From: Emcibacteraceae bacterium
GTDB taxonomy: Bacteria > Pseudomonadota > Alphaproteobacteria > Sphingomonadales > Emcibacteraceae
Reading direction: 5' to 3'
Assembly (NCBI GenBank): GCA_041396985.1
Contig: JAWKXO010000003.1
Coordinates: 186,001-250,000 of the forward strand
Length of the DNA stretch: 64,000 bases
Part shown: positions 28,045 to 36,950 of the stretch, piece by piece
Layout of the letters: every line of letters begins with the position of its first letter
Numbering within the stretch: the stretch's first letter is position 1
Translations under genes and position numbers: made by a program
The notes under the pieces: generated by a model
What the model was told of the DNA's origin: nothing
Databases searched by the model: none
What the model saw: only the letters and a program-made list of their open reading frames with translations

Positions 28045-29330
28045 CTGTTGCTCTCTAGTTGATGGCAGGCATTATAATATTGATCAAGAACACTGCCTAT
28101 ATAGTTAATGATAATGTCATTGAAATTGTTCTTTATCAGTCCTTTTCTAATGGCCTGATATTGTAGTGGCAGAAATTGTGAAAGCAGTGTCAGGGAGGGA
28201 GGATTTGAATTCCAGTTTTTTTCCAAACAATTCAATACTTCCTTTATTGTCTCATCCGGCCAGTAATAGCGAATTCTGTCTGAAAGGCTATATTGCATAT
28301 CCAGTAGTTGTTGATGCGGTTCTGATGCATAATAGGATTTCCAGTATTTTGGATTGTTATACATCACTTCCAAAACGGTCTGGCGTAGATTTGATTTGTT
28401 TTTAATCTTCTGCCATTGACTTTCAATTTCATCCATTGCCCATAAGACCTCTCGTAAGGCGAAGGTCAGACCCGGGCCCACCTTTAAAATGGCAAAATGG
28501 TCTTTGACCAGTTGCTTCAAACTTTCTTCCGTCTGATAATCGGTCGAATGAGCCTCGAAAACCATAGTTTCTATATCATCCAAGGCAGTGCTTAAATCTG
28601 CCGCTTTTTCCGACTGATAATCAATGACTTTATGGTGGTCAAATTCCACTCCGGGCTGGACGACCACCCCAACAACTCTGGACCAGACATTTTCAAGACC
28701 TGCACCACTGAAGGCTTTTTTGTGCAATTCGATGGTTTTTAGGGCATCACTAGATGAGGTTACTTCCAGAATATTAAGCTCTTCCTTCGCTCCGCCTGGA
28801 GCCGGAACTTCGGTGCCAATGATATAAACGGGTGCTTCTCCACCAATATTGTTCCATGCCGTTTCAGCAACCTTACATAACCGTGCAGCACGGCGAGCAA
28901 CAATTTCATCAGATAATATAGCAGGATCGCCAAGGCAGGTCATTGAGCAGTCCAGATGAATTTTGCGAAATCCCGCTATTACATATTGTTCTATTAAAAT
29001 TTCAGATTTGAACATTGCCTCTTCGGCTGTAAAGGTCTGCCAACAGTTTGGTCCCAAATGATCTCCACCGAACAGAATTTTGCTTTTGGGAAAATTAATT
29101 TGATCAGCAATATTATAGACAAAATGGATAAAATCTTCAGGACGCATTCCGGTATATCCGCCATCCTGATTGACCTGATTTGAAGTGGCTTCAATTAAAA
29201 CAGGGCTGTTTTTATCTAGTCCATGGCGAAGACTTGCTTCAATAATAAATGGGTTGGCAGAACATATGGATGTTATGCCAAGCTTTTGACCTGACTTATG
29301 GCGTTTAACAATCTCTAAAATAGATTTCAT
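28041..29330 (-). CDS. GatZ/KbaZ-like (AgaZ) tagatose-6-phosphate pathway protein
   Basis: A 429-residue protein of the GatZ/KbaZ family with LGITSICSANPFIIEASLRH at the N-terminus and FGGDHLGPNCWQ near residue 88. Members are called the noncatalytic subunit of tagatose-bisphosphate aldolase, and have also been proposed as tagatose-6-phosphate kinase. The catalytic GatY/KbaY partner is not present in this cluster. Starts and stops overlap both neighbours (ATGA type). Confidence 0.87.
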   Translation of the reverse strand: MKSILEIVKRHKSGQKLGITSICSANPFIIEASLRHGLDKNSPVLIEATSNQVNQDGGYTGMRPEDFIHFVYNIADQINFPKSKILFGGDHLGPNCWQTFTAEEAMFKSEILIEQYVIAGFRKIHLDCSMTCLGDPAILSDEIVARRAARLCKVAETAWNNIGGEAPVYIIGTEVPAPGGAKEELNILEVTSSSDALKTIELHKKAFSGAGLENVWSRVVGVVVQPGVEFDHHKVIDYQSEKAADLSTALDDIETMVFEAHSTDYQTEESLKQLVKDHFAILKVGPGLTFALREVLWAMDEIESQWQKIKNKSNLRQTVLEVMYNNPKYWKSYYASEPHQQLLDMQYSLSDRIRYYWPDETIKEVLNCLEKNWNSNPPSLTLLSQFLPLQYQAIRKGLIKNNFNDIIINYIGSVLDQYYNACHQLESNR

Positions 29331-30238
29331 GAATCATACTTCTCCGGCACTGGCGCTTTTTTTTCGTCAACCGGTTCTATTGCCAGCAGCATTGCAGCTG
29401 TAACAGCAAAAATAATTCCTAATATTTTTGTTGGTGCAGGTATTATCCCTAGGGCCACCAATGAAATAATAGCCGTTATCAATGGAGCACCAGCATTGGT
29501 CATGGGCGAAACAACAATCGCTTTTCCATATCTGAATGCATAAACAAGACAAAGGGCCCCAATAGCGTTTAATATTTGAATGGAAGCTGCCAAGCTAACC
29601 TTGTAGGCACTCCAGTCAATGAAAGCTGAGAAATCAGTCATCCAGATTGCCAAAGGAATAAGTAAAAGGCTGGTAACCATCATATAAAAGAATATACTTT
29701 CAGCATTCATAGTTTCATTTGAGATTTTCATAAAATATGCCTGGATACCCCAGGCAGCAGAAATGCTTAAAGCCAGGAAAAACCACAAAATGCCGTGAAT
29801 ATTGTCGCTGTCACCGGAACTATATTCAAAAAGTTGCAGTGATATGAGTGCAAGAACCACCCCCAATGCACCCAGTTTGGTTGTGCGTTCTTTCAGAAGG
29901 ATCAGAGAAAGGATGATAGTGACCATGGGTGAAAGCGCAATAATAGGAAAAATCAGATATGCCGGGCCTATTGTTAAAGTATAAAATAATACCATTTGGC
30001 CTATGGCCCCCAATAGTCCAATTACGAAGCCCAAATATATTGATCTTGAATCATGCTGAAGTTTCCAATTGATCATTTTTAAGACAAAAATGGCGGGAAT
30101 GATCATTGTTAATGCCCAGATAATATAGATTATAGTGTCTGGCATATGACCTGCCGTAAGTCCGGAAAAAGCACCCCAAACACCCCAGAACAGAGTGGTA
30201 ATTAATGCATATAGCAACCAAATTTTTGAATTATTCAC
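29327..30238 (-). CDS. EamA/DMT-family transporter, probably for an amino sugar
   Basis: A 303-residue integral membrane protein with about ten transmembrane helices in two EamA-type halves. The start is GTG 30238 with AAGGGGAC upstream. It is first in the operon with GatZ-like, AgaS-like and kinase genes, so uptake of the sugar is the likely job; the family itself does not define substrate. The short C-terminal tail is charged. Confidence 0.8.
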   Translation of the reverse strand: MNNSKIWLLYALITTLFWGVWGAFSGLTAGHMPDTIIYIIWALTMIIPAIFVLKMINWKLQHDSRSIYLGFVIGLLGAIGQMVLFYTLTIGPAYLIFPIIALSPMVTIILSLILLKERTTKLGALGVVLALISLQLFEYSSGDSDNIHGILWFFLALSISAAWGIQAYFMKISNETMNAESIFFYMMVTSLLLIPLAIWMTDFSAFIDWSAYKVSLAASIQILNAIGALCLVYAFRYGKAIVVSPMTNAGAPLITAIISLVALGIIPAPTKILGIIFAVTAAMLLAIEPVDEKKAPVPEKYDS

Positions 30239-30419
30239 TTTTGTCCCCTTAAACTATATTCATTATCCCGAGAATTGCTGAGATCAGGATAAGTGGATAT
30301 AAAATAATTTTTAATATAATTAATTCAGATAGTTAATCTAATTTTTTATAAAATCTGATTGGGAAATAAGTATAGGCAGACTTTTAATTATAGACAATAA
30401 GTATATAAAGTCTGGAAAT
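30239..30419. other. Intergenic region upstream of the amino-sugar operon
   Basis: AT-rich gap carrying the promoter of the minus-strand transporter operon. I see no recognised operator or convincing -35/-10. Confidence 0.3.
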
Positions 30420-30471
30420 ATAAAAAACTAACGCCCCAATGTAATCCGGAATTCGGCATTAAGGCGTTAGT
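30420..30471 (-). terminator. Intrinsic terminator after phyH
   Basis: Read on the minus strand, ACTAACGCC (complement of 30463-30471) pairs perfectly with GGCGTTAGT (complement of 30427-30435), with additional pairing inside the loop, and is followed by TTTTTA. It sits 20 bases after the phyH stop and ends the luxI-phyH transcript. Confidence 0.9.
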
Positions 30472-30490
30472 CGCTTCGCATGATTAAGTA

Positions 30491-31354
30491 TTAGGCAACC
30501 TGCTTCTTTTTCAGGTCTTCAATAACTGCCAACAGATGGTCGGGAATGCTGTCTACAGCGGGAAGCACATCAGGGCGCTCCCCGCCGAGAAGTTTAGACG
30601 GACAGTTGTATTCATACCCTCCAAGGTTTGGTTTATGAATCCTATATCCGATCAAGTCCTGTATTTCTTTTGGAAATCCGGAGGCTATTTCTGGCGGATA
30701 AGCCAGGAATTGGTTTTCATTCTGTTTCAGCCAGCCAAGCGAATAGCTGACAATTATACCGGTTCTGCTTTCATTGCAGAAATTTGCTCCGCCGCAATGG
30801 CGTGTTGAGCCGAGAAAAACCAGTGCTGATCCTTTTTTCATGACAGCAGGTACAGCATCGTCCTTGTTATATTCAAAAGCCTGTGACTGATCTTTATAAG
30901 CGGGCCAAATTCTTGTAGCACCATTTTCAATGGTAAAGTCGTCAACGGCCCAGATAACATTGATCAAATATTCGCTTTCTTTTTTACAAGGCCACATCAG
31001 CTCATCCCTGTGAACAGGTTGCTCAGGAGATCCTGGATGAATTCTTACGGCCTGCGTCAGATTAAGCTGGTACCAGTCACAATGAGGTAATAAAAATTCG
31101 TCAGCGATACGAAGAACTTCCGGATGCACAACAAGTTCCTGGGTCATAGGGACTTTACTGAGGAGAGACCCAAAACGAGTAGTATTATGACCGTAAAAAT
31201 CGCCAACGCAGTTAGGGGTCTTATCAAACCAGACATTTAACTGGTCTTTTAAAGTTTCCACTTCCTGTTCATTAAGAATATCTTCAAAAATGATATATCC
31301 GTTTGTACGAAGTTCATCAAAAATTTTATCCTGATCAGTTAATTTTTTTAACAT
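30491..31354 (-). CDS. Phytanoyl-CoA dioxygenase (PhyH) family protein
   Basis: About 287 residues from ATG 31354, which has CGGAG upstream. This Fe(II)/2-oxoglutarate oxygenase shows the facial triad VHRDELMW (His-x-Asp) and a distal His in GSTRHCGGANF. The N-terminal LRTNGYIIFEDILNEQEVETL is typical. Family members hydroxylate acyl chains or many small molecules. It is the last gene after luxI and a small ORF, so it may modify the signal or a signal-controlled metabolite; this is inference from position. Confidence 0.85.
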   Translation of the reverse strand: MLKKLTDQDKIFDELRTNGYIIFEDILNEQEVETLKDQLNVWFDKTPNCVGDFYGHNTTRFGSLLSKVPMTQELVVHPEVLRIADEFLLPHCDWYQLNLTQAVRIHPGSPEQPVHRDELMWPCKKESEYLINVIWAVDDFTIENGATRIWPAYKDQSQAFEYNKDDAVPAVMKKGSALVFLGSTRHCGGANFCNESRTGIIVSYSLGWLKQNENQFLAYPPEIASGFPKEIQDLIGYRIHKPNLGGYEYNCPSKLLGGERPDVLPAVDSIPDHLLAVIEDLKKKQVA

Positions 31355-31514
31355 TTTCAATCTCCGTTTCAATTTGTTCAAAACTGTAAATTTCACGCCC
31401 TTCATAGTGGCTTGCATACTGTTCTATAAATTCGACCAGATCCTGTTGTTGATTATCGCTCAATGTCTGCAAGGCATCTCGGGTTCGAATAAGTAGAGTA
31501 TCCAGTTTATTCAT
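31335..31514 (-). CDS. Small hypothetical protein between luxI and phyH
   Basis: A 59-residue ORF from ATG 31514 with GAGGTGG upstream, 13 bases after the luxI stop and overlapping the phyH start by 20 bases. It is acidic, rich in Gln/Glu, and probably mostly helical (RTRDALQTLSDNQQQDLVEF). The tight coupling argues it is real. I do not recognise a family; it could help fold or regulate either neighbour. Confidence 0.6.
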   Translation of the reverse strand: MNKLDTLLIRTRDALQTLSDNQQQDLVEFIEQYASHYEGREIYSFEQIETEIENVKKIN

Positions 31515-31527
31515 GAGACCACCTCTT

Positions 31528-32154
31528 CTAAGCCACATCGTAATAATCGGGGACCAGGATTGATTGGGCAGGACTTAGCCCCATATTTTCGCGAACTTTT
31601 TTAAGATCTTCCTGAGTGACATCGATCGCGAATGCACCTACGGCCAGTTTATTTTTATATTGGGGAATTCCCAGTGGATAGATTTGCCAACCCGCTCTCA
31701 GGCAATGGGCGAGAAGCGGCATGTTGATGACGAATGTGATTTTATCCCAACCATGCATTACAGCACATTCCATAACACCACAAATCATATATCGCATGGC
31801 TTCAAGCCGATCAGTTCTGCTAATAAGCTCAGGGTTATAGCAGTATCTTGAACCTTCAAATATAGTTGGACCGGTCGGCACACCCTCACTGCATAAATCA
31901 TTGAATATTTCTGACATAAGATGCGGCTTACAGGTGGGATTTAATCTGATTGAGCTCATGATTTTACCGGAGTCATCATCTATGCAAACCAGGTAAATTG
32001 TGTCATCAGTGTCAAACTGGTCAATTTCCTCACCGCCTTCGCAGTTCAAATCCCACCTAAGACGATCAATAAATACAGCCGTACGTTGTTTATACATTTG
32101 TGATAAAATGTCGGTATATGCGTTTCGATTTGTTTTATTTATCAAGTGAATCAT
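31528..32154 (-). CDS. Acyl-homoserine lactone synthase (LuxI family)
   Basis: A 208-residue autoinducer synthase. It uses acyl carriers and S-adenosylmethionine to make N-acyl-homoserine lactones. The family's conserved residues are all present: R24, F28, W34 (RTAVFIDRLRW), D45 and D48 (DQFDTDD), R70 (SSIRL), E100 and R103 (FEGSRY). The ribosome site AAGGAG is strong. luxR lies immediately upstream on the same strand and a lux-type box stands 49-68 bases before the start. Acyl chain length cannot be predicted. Confidence 0.93.
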   Translation of the reverse strand: MIHLINKTNRNAYTDILSQMYKQRTAVFIDRLRWDLNCEGGEEIDQFDTDDTIYLVCIDDDSGKIMSSIRLNPTCKPHLMSEIFNDLCSEGVPTGPTIFEGSRYCYNPELISRTDRLEAMRYMICGVMECAVMHGWDKITFVINMPLLAHCLRAGWQIYPLGIPQYKNKLAVGAFAIDVTQEDLKKVRENMGLSPAQSILVPDYYDVA

Positions 32155-32202
32155 CAGTCCATCTCCTTAAGCAAATATTGCCTTTTTGGAGCTTGTTAAA
32201 AC

Positions 32203-32222
32203 AACTACCTGATGGAGTAGGT
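32203..32222 (-). promoter_or_regulatory. lux-type box upstream of luxI
   Basis: AACTACCTGATGGAGTAGGT is an imperfect palindrome with CTAC-N8-GTAG core and fits the NNCT-N12-AGNN pattern of LuxR/LasR family sites. It ends 49 bases before the luxI start, the usual place for activation, and suggests positive feedback by the LuxR encoded next door. Confidence 0.65.
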
Positions 32223-32334
32223 CTATTCTATTAAAAGTTGAATAAAAATTTATTAAAATTATAAATAGTAGTTATATGGACCATCAAAATATTTAAAGTC
32301 CACTTTTAATATATTAAGTATCAAATGAATTGGA

Positions 32335-33126
32335 TTAGCGAGGGAGATGGATAAATCCGGATTGTTCGGGTTTTAGTACTGGTTTGTTAACCTCTACATC
32401 CATATAGGAAATATCACCGTAAAATAAAGCGCGTATGACGGCCTGATTACGGGTCGCCACTTTATAGTGATTTAAAATGGCTTTGACATGGAACTTAACT
32501 GTGTTTTCGCTAATTCCTAATATTTTGCTGACTGCCCAGTCACTCTTTCCCATGGCAATCATTTGCAGGCATTCAATTTGCCGTGCTGTTGGCTTTTTTC
32601 GCTGACTAAAAGACTTGGTTTTCATCTTAATGGCGGTTTCATAAAGATAGATAGCCATTAGCTGTATGGCCATTAATGCATGAGGGTCAACTTCACCGGG
32701 TTGAAATACGACAGAACAGGAAGCGGAATATCCATCACCGGAATGAATTGGAATTGTATGGCCTTCACCAAGTTCGAATTCGGACGCTTCATTTAATATT
32801 TTTTCCTTATCAATATTCAGAAGGGCTCTCCAGGAAGGATCGGACCAGATGAACGGTGTTATGCGTGATTTGCAGGTATCCATTATTGGATCATTTTTAA
32901 AATATTGTTTTTCATGATGATAAAGTCCCCACTCCAGGGGATAGTTTGAGAGAAGGACCGCATCTTCAGGAAGATTGAAAACATCGACATGGGAAAGACA
33001 AATAAAGTGTGTACATCCTAATTTACGTATTGTCAGGTCGAAAAGTCTCGCCAGATCAACCAGGTTGTTGGCCTTGGCAGACTGTTCTATAAAATTCTGT
33101 ACCTGATCAAAATAATTATGGGACAC
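32335..33126 (-). CDS. LuxR-family quorum-sensing regulator
   Basis: A 263-residue protein from GTG 33126 (GAGG upstream). The N-terminal autoinducer-binding domain keeps the marks W66, Y69, D79-P80 (NDPIM), W94 and G122 (GEGHTIPI). The C-terminal LuxR helix-turn-helix spans about 180-235 (TARQIECLQMIAMGKSDWAVS, ISENTVKFHVKAILNHY). About 25 extra residues follow the HTH. It is the likely AHL receptor that controls luxI and phyH downstream. Confidence 0.92.
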   Translation of the reverse strand: MSHNYFDQVQNFIEQSAKANNLVDLARLFDLTIRKLGCTHFICLSHVDVFNLPEDAVLLSNYPLEWGLYHHEKQYFKNDPIMDTCKSRITPFIWSDPSWRALLNIDKEKILNEASEFELGEGHTIPIHSGDGYSASCSVVFQPGEVDPHALMAIQLMAIYLYETAIKMKTKSFSQRKKPTARQIECLQMIAMGKSDWAVSKILGISENTVKFHVKAILNHYKVATRNQAVIRALFYGDISYMDVEVNKPVLKPEQSGFIHLPR

Positions 33127-33299
33127 ACTTTCCTCAGTTATACTTTAAAAAACGTTAAATCATTGTTCATATAATTTATTAAAAGTAACAAGAATTTTTC
33201 AATTTTATATACCATCATAAATTACGAATAACACAATTTTGTAAGATTAAGATTTTTCAATTCAACTGGCAAGTATTGTTTGTATTGTTTTTTACAAGA

Positions 33300-33797
33300 C
33301 TACTTTGTGCGTGTGTAGTTAATCTGCCATCTGGTTACCCAATTGTTACCGCCGTCAGATGTTGCCTGCCATGTCCAGATAAAACTGTCATTCATAATAT
33401 CTGAGAACACCATCCGTAACTGGGATGTTGGTTTGGTTTTATCAGGGGTTGTCTGGAAAATATAATTATCTCCGTCTTTCTTACCATAAAGATCAAGAAA
33501 GCCGTTTTGTTCATCGACCCAGATCTGTCTCCATTTACCTTCAGGTTTGACATAACTTGATATGCTCATTCCTTTTAGGTTGGACCCCTTGAAATCTTCT
33601 CTGATGACGCAGCCATTATAGTCTTTTGTGATCTGATTGGTACCGGATCCTCCCTCCCAGCTAACATTCCATTTTCCAACCCAAAAATCGAGTGTGGAAT
33701 ATTCCGGCCCGCTACAGGGGGATGTATTTTCCTGTGCTATTATATATTGAAGGGGAATGAAAAAAGTCAGCACTATAAGGAGTAGATATTTTATCAT
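33300..33797 (-). CDS. Secreted lipocalin-like protein (DUF1579-type)
   Basis: About 165 residues from ATG 33797, which has GGGAG upstream; the longer frame to 33833 is less likely. A signal peptide (MIKYLLLIVLTFFIPLQYII) is followed by a beta-rich domain with LDFWVGKWNVSW, GCVIREDFKG, KWRQIWVDEQNGFLDLYG and a closing FIWTWQATSDGGNNW. These resemble DUF1579/heme-binding lipocalin-like proteins. Exported, ligand unknown. Confidence 0.72.
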   Translation of the reverse strand: MIKYLLLIVLTFFIPLQYIIAQENTSPCSGPEYSTLDFWVGKWNVSWEGGSGTNQITKDYNGCVIREDFKGSNLKGMSISSYVKPEGKWRQIWVDEQNGFLDLYGKKDGDNYIFQTTPDKTKPTSQLRMVFSDIMNDSFIWTWQATSDGGNNWVTRWQINYTRTK

Positions 33798-33857
33798 GGC
33801 CAAAAATCTCCCGGACAATAATTTATGTATCATTGCTCCCTATTATTCTACGTTAAA

Positions 33858-34763
33858 TTATTCCCAAGGCAAGTTTTTACAAACGGCGGTCAGGTGGTCA
33901 ACAAATAGTCGCAAGCGCGTTGACAGATAACGGTTCGGCATAAATACAGCATTAATATCCCGTTGTGGAGAAGCCTTATACTGAGAGAGTATCTGAACCA
34001 GTTTTCCGCTATTAAGATGGTCTGCGACATAAAAAATAGGCAAAATGGAAATGCCAATCCCCATCACCGTGGCTTCGCAAAGCATCTGTCCATTGTCGCT
34101 TTTAAAAGTACCGTTTAAATTTACCTGGCCATCTTTATTATCTGGTGTTTTGTATCGCCATTCATGCAGTCCTGTGTTTCTGTTATAACCAAGGACGTTG
34201 TGATTTATTAACTGATCAGGATTTTCTGGCGTACCATGCTTTTTCAGATATTCCGGGCTGGCGCAAACAACTATGGGGCAGGACGCCAACCTTCGAGCAA
34301 TAAGGCTTGAGTCCTTTAAGCTGCCAATTCTGATGACGACATCGAAACCGTCACTGACAATATCAACAAACCGGTCATCAAAACTTATATCCAGATGAAT
34401 TTCCGGATATTCTCTTGCGAATGCGGCTATATCCTTTTTTAAATAATGAACGCTAAGGCCGTGGGGCATACTTATTTTCAGACTACCCTTCGGGCAGGCC
34501 TTCAGTTCGTGAATTTGTTCTTTTGCTTCCTCAATATCTTCGAGTGCGCGGCTAACACGCTCGAAATACATGGCCCCTTCCTCTGTAACAGAAACATTAC
34601 GCGTTGTACGGTTTAATAATTTAATCTCCAAATCATTTTCCAAATTCTGGATCTGTTTGGAAACGGCTGAGCTGGTAATACCAAGCTCACGGGCAGCACC
34701 TATAAAGCTTTCATTTTTGACAACAGCAACGAATATGCCGACCCGGGAAATATTATCCATCAT
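33858..34763 (-). CDS. LysR-family transcriptional regulator
   Basis: About 301 residues from ATG 34763 (a TTG two codons earlier is also open). The N-terminal winged HTH is clear (FVAVVKNESFIGAARELGITSSAVSKQIQNLE) and is followed by an effector-binding domain. It is divergent from the pirin and FMN-reductase genes, which are its likely targets, as is usual for LysR proteins. The inducer is unknown; a quinone or electrophile would fit the pirin/reductase pair. Confidence 0.9.
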   Translation of the reverse strand: MMDNISRVGIFVAVVKNESFIGAARELGITSSAVSKQIQNLENDLEIKLLNRTTRNVSVTEEGAMYFERVSRALEDIEEAKEQIHELKACPKGSLKISMPHGLSVHYLKKDIAAFAREYPEIHLDISFDDRFVDIVSDGFDVVIRIGSLKDSSLIARRLASCPIVVCASPEYLKKHGTPENPDQLINHNVLGYNRNTGLHEWRYKTPDNKDGQVNLNGTFKSDNGQMLCEATVMGIGISILPIFYVADHLNSGKLVQILSQYKASPQRDINAVFMPNRYLSTRLRLFVDHLTAVCKNLPWE

Positions 34764-34867
34764 TATCAACCAAATGGAATTAATTAAATTCTATATTAGT
34801 ATATTATCAAAAAATATAAATGAAAGTAAAGTGCTCAGGTAAATTAAATAAGATAAAGGAATTGAAA

Positions 34868-35581
34868 ATGATCAAACATTATCCCTATCAGACGCTTGGC
34901 CATCACGACTATAATTGGCTTAATGCGCGGTATCATTTCAGCTTTTCAGAATATTATAATCCGGAGCGAATGGGTTTTGGCGCCCTTCGGGTGATTAATG
35001 ATGACATCATCAAAGCCGGGGCCGGTTTTGACACCCACCCCCATAAGAATATGGAAATTATAACTTATGTCAGAAAAGGAGCCATCACCCACAGGGATTC
35101 AAAAGGAAATTCAGGACGCACTGAAGCAGGGGATGTTCAGGTAATGAGTGCGGGAAGCGGGATCTATCATTCCGAATTCAATCTGGAAAGTGAAGATACA
35201 AACCTGTTTCAGATCTGGATATACCCAAAAGAAAATTCAATTGAGCCCCAATGGGACAGCAGACGTTTTCCAAAAGAAACCGTGGGCGAGAGTTTAACGC
35301 TTATGGTTTCCGGGTTTGAGAAAGATCAGGCTGATGACGTTTTATATATTCATCAGGATGCCAGAATATTTGGTGGAGCGCTGAAAGCCGGACAAACCAT
35401 AAATCACACTTTATCCAGTCAGGCCTACCTTCTGGTTTCAGATGGAAAAATAGACCTCGAAGGGATGACACTTAACAAGGGGGATGGTGCCGAGATTACT
35501 GAACTTGAAAACATAACAATTAAGGCATTGGATGACGCAGAAGTCGTAATTATCGAAGTGCCAACTGATAAAAAACTTTAA
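34868..35581 (+). CDS. Pirin family protein (YhhW-like)
   Basis: About 237 residues from ATG 34868 (AAAGGA upstream); a longer frame from 34820 is not needed. The bicupin signature is present: HPHKNMEIITYVRKGAITHRDS and GSGIYHSEFN, giving the metal-binding His/Glu set. Several bacterial pirins are quercetin 2,3-dioxygenases. It is followed by an FMN reductase 17 bases later and is likely controlled by the divergent LysR. Confidence 0.9.
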   Translation: MIKHYPYQTLGHHDYNWLNARYHFSFSEYYNPERMGFGALRVINDDIIKAGAGFDTHPHKNMEIITYVRKGAITHRDSKGNSGRTEAGDVQVMSAGSGIYHSEFNLESEDTNLFQIWIYPKENSIEPQWDSRRFPKETVGESLTLMVSGFEKDQADDVLYIHQDARIFGGALKAGQTINHTLSSQAYLLVSDGKIDLEGMTLNKGDGAEITELENITIKALDDAEVVIIEVPTDKKL

Positions 35582-35598
35582 ATTTAGGAGTAGAAGAG

Positions 35599-36168
35599 AT
35601 GACAAAATTATTATTTTTGGCCGGTAGTGCCAGAAAAGGTTCAATCAATAAAAAGCTTGCCGATGCAGCAGCTGAACTGGCAACGCAAAAAGGTGCCGTG
35701 GTAACGAAAATTGATCTGAAAGATTTTGAAATGCCGATTTATGATGGCGATCTGGAGGAGAAATATAACCTTCCCGAAAATGCGGTCCGTTTGAAAAAGC
35801 TGTTTATCGAGCATGATGGATTTTTTATAGCTTCGCCTGAATATAACAGTTCAATTCCACCTCTGCTTAAAAATGCACTGGACTGGATTTCAAGGCCGCA
35901 TGAGGCGGATGAAAAGCCACTTTCTGCCTATCAGGGAAAGATTGCTGCAATTGGCTCGACATCACCCGGTGCCCTTGGCGGTCTTCGCGGACTTGTCCCA
36001 CTCCGCATGATGCTTTCAAACATTGCTGTGCATGTTATTCCAAACCAGGTGGCAATTTCATTCGGGTTCGATGCTTTCGACGAAACAGGAAAACTAAAAA
36101 ATGAAGGACAGGAGCAGATGCTTTCAGCATCTATGGAACAATTTGTCCAAACTGCGAGTGCCCTTTAA
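35599..36168 (+). CDS. NADPH-dependent FMN reductase
   Basis: A 189-residue flavodoxin-like reductase with the FMN-binding LAGSARKGSINKKLA at the N-terminus and the signature SPEYNSSIPPLLKNALDWIS. Members reduce quinones, azo compounds or chromate. Ribosome site GGAG. It forms a two-gene unit with the pirin, ending in an intrinsic terminator. Confidence 0.9.
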   Translation: MTKLLFLAGSARKGSINKKLADAAAELATQKGAVVTKIDLKDFEMPIYDGDLEEKYNLPENAVRLKKLFIEHDGFFIASPEYNSSIPPLLKNALDWISRPHEADEKPLSAYQGKIAAIGSTSPGALGGLRGLVPLRMMLSNIAVHVIPNQVAISFGFDAFDETGKLKNEGQEQMLSASMEQFVQTASAL

Positions 36169-36195
36169 CCACAAATTTTCTGCAGCAATAGTATT

Positions 36196-36230
36196 AGGCG
36201 GCACTTTAATAAAATGTGCCGTCTTTTTTT
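36196..36230 (+). terminator. Intrinsic terminator after FMN reductase
   Basis: GGCGGCAC (36197-36204) pairs with GTGCCGTC (36216-36223, one G-T) across an 11-nt loop and is followed by seven T. Confidence 0.9.
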
Positions 36231-36299
36231 GTTTTGAGCTGGCTGAAATTTCAATTTTTGTATATATGATTATGACAATTTCAGATAAAGAAGTGGCGT

Positions 36300-36812
36300 A
36301 TGACAAAATTAAAACTGGTATATGGGCCAAGTCCCAATTTTAAGCAAATTTCAGTTCCTGTAGAAGAAGTTGACGATAACATAAGAGAGCTTTGTGAAGG
36401 TTTAAAAGAAATGCTTTATGCCCACGGTGCTGTTGGCATTGCGGCAACGATGGTCGGTGTTCATAAAAGAGTGATGGTTGCTGATTTACAGGAAAATGAT
36501 GAAAAAAATCCATTTTCAATAATTAACCCTAAAATTACATTCGCAAGCGAAGAATTACAAACTTTTGAAGAAGGGTCTATTTGCTTTCCTGGCGTTTCTG
36601 CGGAAATTACCAGACCAAAATCAATTAAAGTTGAGTATCTTGATGAAGATGGTAATTCCAGGAATTTGGAGGCGGAAGGCTTTCTTTCAACCGTTATTCA
36701 ACATGAGATTGATTATATGGATGGGAAAACGTACCTTGATTATCTGTCGCCAATGAAACGAAGTCTGCTTTTAAAAAGAACCAGAAAATATACCCAAAAA
36801 AGTGGTTATTAA
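36300..36812 (+). CDS. Peptide deformylase-like protein with degenerate active site
   Basis: A 170-residue paralogue of the Def at 62347-62859. All three metal/catalytic motifs are altered. Motif 1 reads AVGIAATMVG, with Met51 for the conserved Gln. Motif 2 reads EGSICF, with Ser93 where the metal-binding Cys should be (a Cys sits at 95 instead). Motif 3 reads HEIDY, with Tyr139 for the second metal-binding His. The fold seems kept, but normal Fe/Zn-dependent deformylase activity is doubtful. It stands alone after a terminator. It could be a non-catalytic binder, or have moved its metal site to Cys95. Confidence 0.85.
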   Translation: MTKLKLVYGPSPNFKQISVPVEEVDDNIRELCEGLKEMLYAHGAVGIAATMVGVHKRVMVADLQENDEKNPFSIINPKITFASEELQTFEEGSICFPGVSAEITRPKSIKVEYLDEDGNSRNLEAEGFLSTVIQHEIDYMDGKTYLDYLSPMKRSLLLKRTRKYTQKSGY

Positions 36813-36950
36813 TATTTTTACCTATTATTCATATTCTTTACAGAATAATGAATTATGCAAATGGTGGCAATTTTGCCACATTTCACTGCAATAAGTTGAA
36901 AATAATTATTCAGATGATAGACTGTAATAAATAGCAAAAAGGATTTTCAC

